This document shows, piece after piece, positions 41,263 through 49,609 of a DNA stretch of 64,000 nucleotides. Within the stretch, counting starts at the first letter, position 1, and each line of letters opens with the position of its first letter. The notes under the pieces are model-generated. The model did no database searches, was not told the origin of the DNA, and saw only the letters and a program-made list of their open reading frames with translations. The stretch comes from an uncultured Prevotellaceae bacterium (GTDB taxonomy: Bacteria; Bacteroidota; Bacteroidia; Bacteroidales; Bacteroidaceae). A program made the translations under genes and the position numbers. The stretch covers positions 1-64,000 of the forward strand of contig CACYNE010000033.1 of assembly GCA_902775605.1 (NCBI GenBank), read 5' to 3'.

Positions 41263-43266
41263 ATGATGAAGAAGTATTTATTATTTGGAGCAGCTACTAC
41301 CATGATGACATTGATTTTTTCGAGCTGTTCACACGACTCAGAAGGCACCTATCTTAGCCAAGTAGAACTCAACTATCGCACTAGTTTTGTCAATACGTTC
41401 GGTCAACCCGCATCTGACCAGGACTGGGGTTTCGGCACTTCAACGGCCAATGCCCGCATGACGCGTGCCCTCCAACCCTCATACACATTCCCCAGCGATG
41501 CTGATGCCAGCAAGTTCCTGGCCGACGTGCCTTCTGGCGTACAGAAACTAATCCAGAATGCTGCCAGCGTCAACAACTATATTGACGAGACCTGGCAGGG
41601 CGAACTGAATATCTGGGGAGAGTGGGATGGTTCAAAGACTTCAGGCGGAACACTCTATATCAAAGGCAACTGCGATTTCTCGAACAGGAAATTCTATGTA
41701 GCCCCCAATACCGAGATTTACCTCGTTGAGGGCGCTACCCTGACGCTGAACAACGACAATGCCGGCAACCTGCAGGAGAACTGCAACTTCTATATGGCTG
41801 CCAACTCAAAGATTGTGACCACCGGCGAGTTGAAACTGAACAAGGGTCTGCACATCTTCAACCACGGAACCATCGAGGCCAACAAGCTGTCAACCAACAA
41901 CCACAGCTGGCTGGTGAACGGTGGCGTTGTCAGAGTGACCACCAAGATCTCTGTTGAGAACGAGCTCTCAGTGGTTGAGAACAATGGCATCATCGTGGCA
42001 GCCGACATGAACACCGCAGGCAGTGGTAAGATTGAGAATAACGACTCTGTGCGCATCACTGGTACCACCTTTGTCAACAGCAATAGCAACACTTGGGTGA
42101 ATAACGGTCATCACCATACTGGCAACTTCATCTACAACGCTGCCAGCGACGAGGTCATCAACAACTGCCGTCTCACCGTGGACGAGGACTTCAACATCAA
42201 CCTGGGTGACAACCCCGGCAATGGTAACTTCAAGATGGATGCCGGTTCAGGCGTCGTCACGAAGAACTTCAACGGCGGTGGCAACTGGGGAAAGAACTAT
42301 TCTACCGGTTGGAGTCAGTTCAATGGCGGTCCGTTCTATGTGTATATGGGCGAGAACTCCGTGTTTAAGGTGACTGGCACCTGCATGATGAACGCCACCA
42401 AGGCCGACTACGGTTTCTATGGACCTTCTACCGGCGGCTATGCCGTACTGGATGCCAAGGAGATTGTGAAGGGTGCTGAGAACCAGGGTTACGAGGTGAC
42501 CTATGGCGGCAACCTCTACGTCTATACCGAGAGCCACTTCGGCAACGGCTATTCTGGTACGTATCCATATATCGACTTCAAGGGCAACGCCGCTATCTTT
42601 GCTCCTAGCTTCGAGGATGGCAAGCCTGCCATCACCATCCAGCCTTCTCGCTGCTGCATGGGCTTCGCAGGAAGCAATGCTTCGCCTGCTGATCCTTCAG
42701 ATCCTACGGATCCATCAGACCCCACCGACCCATCAGCTCCATCAGACCCATCTGCTGATCCCGCCGACCCAACATCAGCCGCTGATGTCCGCATCATCGC
42801 CGAGGACCTCAGTGCCAGCGAGGCATCTGACTTCGACTTCAACGATGTGGTGTTCGATGTAACCTTTACTTCAAATACTACCGCCACCATCACCCTGCAG
42901 GCTGCCGGTGGTACCCTGCCTCTCTATGTTGATGGCAAGGAAGTACATGAGTTGTTCGGCGTAGCCACCAACGTGATGATCAACACCTATAAGGACGAGA
43001 GCAAAGAGGGCGACTACAAACTGATTACCAAGGATCCGGTATCCTTCGATATCTCTGGCATCGACAGAAGTCAGAACGGCCGCGACATCGTTATCCAGGT
43101 GAAGAAGGGCGATACGCTCTACACCCTCACCGCTAATGCCGGCGAGCCCGCTGCCAAGATTGCCGTGAAGCCAACCTTCGTATGGTGCGACGAGTTCGAG
43201 GCCATCGAGAGCAGATATCCTAAGTTCAAGGATTGGGTTCAGAACAAGGACGTTATCTGGTATTAA
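41263..43266 (+). CDS. LruC-domain lipoprotein 3 (667 aa)
   Basis: A lipoprotein signal (MTLIFSSCSHDSEG) leads into a beta-helix-like region with Asn-rich repeats (LYIKGNCDFSNRKFYV, NGGVVRVTTKISVENEL). A hydrophilic linker of D-P-S/T repeats (near residues 475-505) separates it from the LruC domain with ASDFDFNDVVFDVTF. The layout matches LruC protein 1, so they are likely paralogues. A terminator follows at 43294-43320. The function is unknown. Confidence 0.8.
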   Translation: MMKKYLLFGAATTMMTLIFSSCSHDSEGTYLSQVELNYRTSFVNTFGQPASDQDWGFGTSTANARMTRALQPSYTFPSDADASKFLADVPSGVQKLIQNAASVNNYIDETWQGELNIWGEWDGSKTSGGTLYIKGNCDFSNRKFYVAPNTEIYLVEGATLTLNNDNAGNLQENCNFYMAANSKIVTTGELKLNKGLHIFNHGTIEANKLSTNNHSWLVNGGVVRVTTKISVENELSVVENNGIIVAADMNTAGSGKIENNDSVRITGTTFVNSNSNTWVNNGHHHTGNFIYNAASDEVINNCRLTVDEDFNINLGDNPGNGNFKMDAGSGVVTKNFNGGGNWGKNYSTGWSQFNGGPFYVYMGENSVFKVTGTCMMNATKADYGFYGPSTGGYAVLDAKEIVKGAENQGYEVTYGGNLYVYTESHFGNGYSGTYPYIDFKGNAAIFAPSFEDGKPAITIQPSRCCMGFAGSNASPADPSDPTDPSDPTDPSAPSDPSADPADPTSAADVRIIAEDLSASEASDFDFNDVVFDVTFTSNTTATITLQAAGGTLPLYVDGKEVHELFGVATNVMINTYKDESKEGDYKLITKDPVSFDISGIDRSQNGRDIVIQVKKGDTLYTLTANAGEPAAKIAVKPTFVWCDEFEAIESRYPKFKDWVQNKDVIWY

Positions 43267-43293
43267 TTGATACTTCTCATATACTATAAATGG

Positions 43294-43320
43294 AAAAAGG
43301 ACGCTGCGGCGTCCTTTTTT
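43294..43320 (+). terminator. Rho-independent terminator after LruC gene 3
   Basis: GGACGC (43299-43304) pairs with GCGTCC (43309-43314) around a TGCG loop, flanked by A5 and T6. Confidence 0.9.
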
Positions 43321-43418
43321 CGTTGCAAATAATTTTGTTTTTAGTACCTTTATCTTTGATGAAGGTACTCTCGTTCGAGAAAACTCAAAATTCTTTTGGT
43401 TATCTTCTTACTAATTCG

Positions 43419-43426
43419 TACCTTTG
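43419..43426 (+). promoter_or_regulatory. -7 box of the SpmAB-like gene
   Basis: TACCTTTG fits TAnnTTTG and lies 9 bp before the ATG at 43435, so that ATG is the likely start and the upstream in-frame ATG at 43396 is not used. Confidence 0.55.
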
Positions 43427-43434
43427 CAGGCTGT

Positions 43435-44667
43435 ATGGTACTGAATTACATTTGGATAGCATTTTTCGTCATCGCATTCTTCGTGGCACTGGTGCGATTA
43501 ATCTTCTGGGGCGACTTTGACGTCTTCCCTGCAATGATGGACTCCACCTTCTCTTCTTCGAAGACAGCCTTCGAGATTTCCCTCGGACTCACTGGCGTTC
43601 TGTCGCTCTGGCTGGGTGTGATGAAGATTGGCGAGCGTGGCGGTGTGGTCAACGCACTGGCGCGAGTGCTGTCGCCCCTGTTCGTCAAACTGTTTCCCGA
43701 TGTACCCAAGGGCCATCCCGTCACCGGCAGCATCTTTATGAATATCGCTGCCAACATGCTGGGCCTCGACAATGCCGCCACGCCACTCGGCCTGAAAGCC
43801 ATGGAGCAGCTGCAGGAGATCAACCCCAAGAAAGACACGGCCTCGAACCCGATGATTATGTTCCTGGTGCTGAACACCAGCGGACTGACCCTCATCCCCG
43901 TCTCTATCCTGGTCTATCGTGCCCAGATGGGTGCCGCCCAGCCCACCGATATCTTTATCCCTATCCTGCTGGCCACGTTTGCCTCGACCATTATGGGCGT
44001 GCTCGTCACCTCCCTCTTTCAGCGCATCAACCTCTTCAACCGCGTCATCCTTCTGGCGCTGGGTGGTGCCTGCCTGTTGGTGTCGGCAGTCATCTGGGGC
44101 TTCAGTCAGCTCGACGGCGAGACGATGAACCTCGTGAGCACCACCGCTGCCAATATCCTGCTGATGACCATCATCATGGCCTTCATCATGGCGGGAGTCC
44201 TGAAGCGCGTCAACGTATATGATGCCTTTATCGAGGGTGCCAAGGACGGTTTTTCCACGGCCATCCGCATCATCCCCTATCTGGTGGCCATCCTCGTTGG
44301 AATCGGTGTTTTTCGTGCTTCCGGTGCTATGGACTACGTCATCGACGGCATTCGTTGGAGCATTGAGCAGATGGGCCTGAACAGCGACTTCGTAGGCGCG
44401 CTGCCAACGGCACTCATGAAACCACTCTCTGGCAGTGGTGCCCGCGGCATGATGGTCGATGCCATGACCACCTATGGTGCCGACTCCTTTGTGGGTCGCC
44501 TGTCGTGCATCTTCCAGGGCAGCACCGACACCACGTTCTATATCCTGGCAGTCTATTTCGGCAGTGTGGGCATCGTGAAGACCCGCCACGCCGTGGCTTG
44601 CGGACTGTTGGCCGACCTGGCCGGCATCATCGCGGCCATATTTATTTGCTATATGTTCTTCTCATAG
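43435..44667 (+). CDS. Fused spore-maturation-like (SpmA/SpmB) nucleoside-recognition membrane protein (410 aa)
   Basis: The protein has around ten membrane segments and two nucleoside-recognition (Gate) domains: FEISLGLTGVLSLWLGVMKI and NMLGLDNAATPLGLKAM in the SpmA-like half; FSTAIRIIPYLVAILVGIGV and LMKPLSGSGARGMMVDAM in the SpmB-like half. Non-spore-formers of the Bacteroidota encode this fusion; it is probably a transporter or membrane factor of unknown substrate. A 9-nt tandem repeat follows the gene. Confidence 0.88.
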   Translation: MVLNYIWIAFFVIAFFVALVRLIFWGDFDVFPAMMDSTFSSSKTAFEISLGLTGVLSLWLGVMKIGERGGVVNALARVLSPLFVKLFPDVPKGHPVTGSIFMNIAANMLGLDNAATPLGLKAMEQLQEINPKKDTASNPMIMFLVLNTSGLTLIPVSILVYRAQMGAAQPTDIFIPILLATFASTIMGVLVTSLFQRINLFNRVILLALGGACLLVSAVIWGFSQLDGETMNLVSTTAANILLMTIIMAFIMAGVLKRVNVYDAFIEGAKDGFSTAIRIIPYLVAILVGIGVFRASGAMDYVIDGIRWSIEQMGLNSDFVGALPTALMKPLSGSGARGMMVDAMTTYGADSFVGRLSCIFQGSTDTTFYILAVYFGSVGIVKTRHAVACGLLADLAGIIAAIFICYMFFS

Positions 44668-44730
44668 GGCATAGGACCCATAGGACCTATATGACCTATA
44701 AGACCTATATGACCCATACGACCCATAAAT
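44668..44730. repeat. Seven-unit 9-bp tandem repeat
   Basis: Units of the type CCYATANGA repeat seven times in phase (44668-44730), with the first and last degenerate. It fills the gap between two membrane-protein genes. Such 9-nt repeats occur in intergenic regions of Prevotella-like genomes. Confidence 0.85.
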
Positions 44731-44740
44731 AAAAAAAGTA

Positions 44741-46189
44741 ATGGCGAATCTAAAATCACTGGCAAAAGACACGGCCATCTACGGCCTCAGCAGCATCGTC
44801 GGCAGGTTCTTGAACTATCTGCTGGTGCCCCTCTATACCCATTATATGCCCAAGTCATCGGGCGATTATGGTGTGAGCACCAATATCTATGCCTATACAG
44901 CTCTCATTCTGGTGCTGCTCACCTTCGGCATGGAGACCACGCTGTTCCGCTTTGCCAATGACGAGCGCCAGAAGCCCGACACCGTATTCTCTACCGTCAT
45001 GGCGGTGGTAGGCTCGCTCACGCTGGTCTTCCTGCTGATAATCTTCGGTTTCATCGATCCTATCAGCAACAGTCTGGGCTATGCTGAGCATCCCGAATAC
45101 CTGCTGATGATGGCTGTTGTGGTGGCTCTCGACGCTCTGCAGGCCATCCCCTTCAGTTATCTGCGTTATCAGAAGCGCCCCATCCGCTTTGCCTCGCTGA
45201 AGATGCTGTTCATCGCCTTGAACATCGGCCTTAACGTCATCTACTTCGTTTGGCTGGGCAAGACCTCGGTGTTCTATGTCTTCTTCATCAACTTGCTGTG
45301 TACGGGACTCATCACCTTCTTCTTCATCCCCGACCTGTTCCGCGTGCACTGGCACTTCGATGGTCAGTTGCTGAAGCAGATGCTCAGCTATTCCTGGCCC
45401 ATCCTCATTCTGGGCATCGCCGGTATCTTGAATCAGGTGGCCGACAAGATCCTCTTCCCGCTGGTATATCCCGATGAAACCGATGCAAATGTGCAGTTGG
45501 GCGTCTATGGCTCGTGTGTCAAGATTGCCATGATCATGGCCATGATTACCCAGGCCTTCCGCTATGCCTACGAGCCCATCGTCTTTGCCAAGAGCAAGGA
45601 TGCCGACAAGACCGAATACTATGCTTCGGCCATGAAATACTTCCTCATCTTCACCCTGCTGGCCTTCCTCTGTGTGGTGGGCTGGATGCCGTTGCTGCAA
45701 TATATTATAGGTGAAGACTATCGCGAGGGACTGGGCGTGGTGCCCATTGTCATGGTGGCCGAGATTATGATGGGTGTCTATTTCAACCTGTCGTTCTGGT
45801 ATAAGCTCATCGACAAGACCATCTATGGTGCGTGGTTCTCGCTGGCTGGCTGCACGGTGCTCTTTGCCGTCAACATCCTGTTCATCCCCCGCTACGGCTA
45901 TTGGGCTTGCGCTTGGGGTGGTGTGGCCGGCTATGGCACCGCCATGGTGCTGAGCTATATCGTGGGCCAGTATAAGAACCCTATCCCTTATCCCATCAAG
46001 GACATCTGTATCTATGTCCTCTTCACGGCCATCATCACCACGCTGATGCTGACCTATGCCCTTGACCTGCCCACGTGGGCCATGCTGGCGCACAACACCG
46101 TGCTCATCGCGCTCTTTGTGGTGTATATCATCCGTCGCGACCTGCCTCTCAAGAACATTCCCGTCATCGGGTGTTTTTTTAGAAAATAA
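44741..46189 (+). CDS. Polysaccharide flippase, Wzx/MVF type (482 aa)
   Basis: About 12-14 membrane segments are seen. The start LKSLAKDTAIYGLSSIVGRF is the common opening of this oligosaccharide flippase family, and the N-terminal YLLVPLYTHYMP follows. It moves lipid-linked glycans across the inner membrane. No glycosyltransferase genes are near, so the glycan is unknown; it may be an orphan housekeeping flippase. Confidence 0.88.
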   Translation: MANLKSLAKDTAIYGLSSIVGRFLNYLLVPLYTHYMPKSSGDYGVSTNIYAYTALILVLLTFGMETTLFRFANDERQKPDTVFSTVMAVVGSLTLVFLLIIFGFIDPISNSLGYAEHPEYLLMMAVVVALDALQAIPFSYLRYQKRPIRFASLKMLFIALNIGLNVIYFVWLGKTSVFYVFFINLLCTGLITFFFIPDLFRVHWHFDGQLLKQMLSYSWPILILGIAGILNQVADKILFPLVYPDETDANVQLGVYGSCVKIAMIMAMITQAFRYAYEPIVFAKSKDADKTEYYASAMKYFLIFTLLAFLCVVGWMPLLQYIIGEDYREGLGVVPIVMVAEIMMGVYFNLSFWYKLIDKTIYGAWFSLAGCTVLFAVNILFIPRYGYWACAWGGVAGYGTAMVLSYIVGQYKNPIPYPIKDICIYVLFTAIITTLMLTYALDLPTWAMLAHNTVLIALFVVYIIRRDLPLKNIPVIGCFFRK

Positions 46190-46236
46190 CAAACCTAATT
46201 AAAATAATAAATAACTAACAGTACCATTTACAAACC

Positions 46237-49200
46237 ATGTGGAATAGCGCATTGACCTTTGCCATTGTCATCAACGAACTTATGGCATCGAACGCTGGCT
46301 CTGTGATGAGCCCCGCTGTCAACTTCGACAGCTGGATTGAATTGTATAACCCGACAGAACAAACCATCAACCTTGCCGGAATGTATCTCAGTGATAACGA
46401 GAGCAACCTGACACGTTGGCAAATGCCCAACAATATCGGCCAGATCCCTGCCAAGGGTCACCTCGTTGTTTGGCTCGGTTCCAACGACATCAAGAGCAAC
46501 CAAGCCCCCTTTAAGCTTGACTGCGACGGCGGTTCCATCTTCCTGAGCGACCAGAGCGGCCAGCTCATCACCAGCATGCAATATCCTCGGGCCATGAGTC
46601 GCACGGCCTACGCCCGCACCACCGATGGTGGCGAGCAGTGGGGATGGACAGCCACACCCACCCCTGGCGAGTCAAACGCCAAGGCCCTATTTGCCACCGA
46701 GCGTCTTGATGCCCCTGTGGTCAACCATGGCAGTCAGCTCTTCAACGGCACACTCAATGTCAAGGTGACCATCCCCGAGGGTACCAAGTTGATGTACACC
46801 ACCGATGGTAGCCTGCCCGTTTCACTGGATGATTATGACCCCTGGATCAACCGCGTGAAGAACAGCAACTGCGAAGGCACCGACGCCTCCTGCTTCCTCT
46901 GCCACGACGGCAATACCACAGGCAATGTGAACCGCATCACCGACGGTGCGGGTGTTGACGGCTCTCGCGGCATCAAGGTCCATTCTGTGGCCAACGCCAG
47001 CAGCGACCGCACCACCCAGTTCTTTGTCTATACCCCCGACCACACCTGGAAGACCGGTGAAAAGTTCCGTTTCCGCATGAAGGTGCGTGCCGACCATCCC
47101 ACCACCATCACCAATATCGCCCAGAAGACACCGGGTCAGAACATTGTCAACAATATCCTGGGCGACGCTTTCCAGGTCACCACCGAGTGGCAGGACTTCG
47201 TCTATGAGGGCACCCTCACCAAGGAGCAGTCTGGCGAGAAGGAGGAATGGAACTGGTGGAACACCACCATCACCTATTCTCTTCAGACCATTGCATTCAA
47301 TCTGAACAAGAAGAAGGACACCGACAATAATTTCTATTTCGATGATATCTCGTGGGAAGTGATGGACAACAACATCAGCAGCCAGGAGAGCACCACTGGC
47401 GAGTTTGCCCTCTCTCAGACCACCAACCTCACCTTCCGTCTGTTCCGCGACGGTTATCTGCCCAGTGTGCCCGTCACCCGCAGCTATATCCGCACCAGCA
47501 GCAATTACACGCTGCCCGTCATCAGCATCGTGGGCGACAGGAAGTTCTTTACCGACCCCAAGATTGGTTTCGACTGCGATGGCGACGGTACCAACGGCAA
47601 GACCGGCAACGGCCAGGACACCCCCAAGAACTATAATATGGACTGGGACCGTCCCGTCAACTTCAGCTATCTGAGTCCCGATGGAATCATGCTTTTTAAT
47701 CAGGATGTCAACATCAGCGTGTCGGGCGGATGGACCCGTGCGCAGTCAAAGCGCTCGTTCAAGTTGAAGAGCAGCAAGATCTTCGACGGTCAGAACCGTT
47801 TCGACTATAGCTTCTTCCCCCAGAAGCCCTATATCCGCAGCAAGGTACTCCTGGTGCGCAATGGTGGCAACGATATCTACACCCACAACGCCCGCTTCAT
47901 GGACCCCGCCCTCGAGACAATCATCCAGCGTTCGGGCATCGACATCGACGTGCAGTCATACCAGCCCGTCATCGAATATGTCAACGGCGAACTGCGCGGT
48001 GTGCTGAACCTGCGCGAGCCCAACAACGACAACTTCGCCTATGCCAATTGGGGCTATGATGATGAGGAACTCGATGCCTTCGAGAATATGCAGATGAAGA
48101 ATGGCAACGACTCCGTCATCAACCGCATCTTCGAACTGGGTGTCAACGCCACCGACGATGCCGCCTATGAAGAACTGAAAACGCTGCTCGACATCGATGA
48201 ATTCACCAATTATATGGCCGTCACCATGTTCCTCGACAACGACGACTGGCCCAATAATAATATCAAGGCCTATCGCAGTCGCCACGACGGCCGCTACCGT
48301 TTTGTCAGTTTTGACCTGGACTATGCCTTCGCCCTGCGCAATTTTAATAAGGACAACGACGACCCCTTCAAATACTTCGTCCGCTTCAAGGATGCCGACA
48401 AGGTGTATAACGAGGACAACAAGAACCGCGAGATTGTGCGCCTCTTCCTCAACCTCCTGGGTCGTGAGGACTATCGCCGCAAGTTCACCGATGCCTTCTG
48501 CCTTATGGGTGGCAGCGTGTTCGAGCCCACCCGTGCCGGAAGGATTGTCGATGAGTTGCTCGCCAATGTCAAGGCCATGTGCCAGTTGATGCAGCAGCAG
48601 GGCCTCTACGACGGTCACGACCCCAGCAAGTCGGCCAGCACCATCAAGACCAAGTTGAAGGGCCGTGCCAAGAAGATGGCCACCTGCATGAAGAACTTCT
48701 CTTATCTGGATTTGAAGAACACCACCGCCCAGAACGTCATTCTGAGCGCCGACACCGAGGGAGCCACCCTCTTTGTCAACGGCCAGGAAGTGCCTTATGC
48801 CGATTTCAACGGTTATCTCTTTGCACCCGTAGAGCTGACAGCCCAGGCACCTGCCGGTTATCGCTTTGTCGGATGGAAGAACGGCACGACCACCTATTCC
48901 AGCCAGACCACCATCACCCTGCCTTCCGATGCTACCGTCCAGCTCACCGCCACCTTCGCCCCGCTCACCGACGGCGAGCGCAAGGCACAGGGCTACACCC
49001 CCGTCTGCGTCAACGAGGTGAGCGCATCCAACAGCATCTTTGTCAACGAGCTCTTCAAGCGCAACGACTGGGTGGAGCTGTATAACAATACCGACCAGGC
49101 CATCGATGTGGAAGGCATGTATCTGAGCGACAATGCCAACAAACCCACGAAATATCAGATTGTGAAGACCGACGGCGTGGAGACCATCATCCTGCCCCAC

Positions 49201-49599
49201 GACTACCTGATTGTCTGGTGCGACAAGCTGGAGCCGCAGTCACAGCTGCATGCCTCGTTCAAGTTTGCTGCCGAGGGAGGCGACGTCCTTCTCACTGCCG
49301 ACGACCAGTCATGGACCAGCCGTCTCACCTATGCCGCCCACAATGGCGACCAGACCGTAGGCCGTTATCCCGATGGTGGCAGCGATGTCTATGTGATGAA
49401 CATCCCCACCATTGCCAAGGCTAATGTGATGAGCAGCTATGCCACCATCGTTGAGCAGGCCGTTACCGATGGAATCAGCGAAATTGTGGCCCAGCAGGCC
49501 GATGCTCAGCAGATCTACAACCTGAAGGGTCAGGCCGTACAGGGCACCCTGAAGCCAGGCATCTACGTCAAGAACGGAAAGAAGATTTTGATTAAGTAA
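46237..49599 (+). CDS. CotH-kinase-domain protein with two lamin-tail domains (1120 aa)
   Basis: The protein opens directly in a lamin-tail domain (VINELMASNAGSV, WIELYNPTEQTINLAGMYLS). A carbohydrate-binding-like insert and a chitobiase-like segment follow, then the CotH kinase domain (RSKVLLVRNGGNDIYTHN, YVNGELRGVLNLREPNN, FVSFDLDYAF) and a second lamin-tail domain (VCVNEVSASNSIFVNELF). The C-terminus has a secretion/sorting-like tail (QIYNLKGQAVQG, KPGIYVKNGKKILIK). A signal peptide is nearly absent: only MWNSALTFAI precedes the first domain, and an in-frame TAA lies 21 bp upstream. Secretion is therefore doubtful unless the start was damaged. CotH domains phosphorylate proteins in spore coats; the role here is unknown. 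Confidence 0.85.
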   Translation: MWNSALTFAIVINELMASNAGSVMSPAVNFDSWIELYNPTEQTINLAGMYLSDNESNLTRWQMPNNIGQIPAKGHLVVWLGSNDIKSNQAPFKLDCDGGSIFLSDQSGQLITSMQYPRAMSRTAYARTTDGGEQWGWTATPTPGESNAKALFATERLDAPVVNHGSQLFNGTLNVKVTIPEGTKLMYTTDGSLPVSLDDYDPWINRVKNSNCEGTDASCFLCHDGNTTGNVNRITDGAGVDGSRGIKVHSVANASSDRTTQFFVYTPDHTWKTGEKFRFRMKVRADHPTTITNIAQKTPGQNIVNNILGDAFQVTTEWQDFVYEGTLTKEQSGEKEEWNWWNTTITYSLQTIAFNLNKKKDTDNNFYFDDISWEVMDNNISSQESTTGEFALSQTTNLTFRLFRDGYLPSVPVTRSYIRTSSNYTLPVISIVGDRKFFTDPKIGFDCDGDGTNGKTGNGQDTPKNYNMDWDRPVNFSYLSPDGIMLFNQDVNISVSGGWTRAQSKRSFKLKSSKIFDGQNRFDYSFFPQKPYIRSKVLLVRNGGNDIYTHNARFMDPALETIIQRSGIDIDVQSYQPVIEYVNGELRGVLNLREPNNDNFAYANWGYDDEELDAFENMQMKNGNDSVINRIFELGVNATDDAAYEELKTLLDIDEFTNYMAVTMFLDNDDWPNNNIKAYRSRHDGRYRFVSFDLDYAFALRNFNKDNDDPFKYFVRFKDADKVYNEDNKNREIVRLFLNLLGREDYRRKFTDAFCLMGGSVFEPTRAGRIVDELLANVKAMCQLMQQQGLYDGHDPSKSASTIKTKLKGRAKKMATCMKNFSYLDLKNTTAQNVILSADTEGATLFVNGQEVPYADFNGYLFAPVELTAQAPAGYRFVGWKNGTTTYSSQTTITLPSDATVQLTATFAPLTDGERKAQGYTPVCVNEVSASNSIFVNELFKRNDWVELYNNTDQAIDVEGMYLSDNANKPTKYQIVKTDGVETIILPHDYLIVWCDKLEPQSQLHASFKFAAEGGDVLLTADDQSWTSRLTYAAHNGDQTVGRYPDGGSDVYVMNIPTIAKANVMSSYATIVEQAVTDGISEIVAQQADAQQIYNLKGQAVQGTLKPGIYVKNGKKILIK

Positions 49600-49609
49600 T
49601 ATATAAGTA

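Noticed and set aside
44668..44730. Short peptide encoded by the 9-bp repeat
   Set aside because: Any frame gives a monotonous Thr/Tyr/Met or Pro/Ile-type peptide with no ribosome site; a spacer repeat is simpler.
43498..46192. Long minus-strand frames opposite the SpmAB-like and flippase genes
   Set aside because: They are low in hydrophobic core pattern, rich in His, Asp and Gln, have no family resemblance and lie opposite clear membrane proteins.
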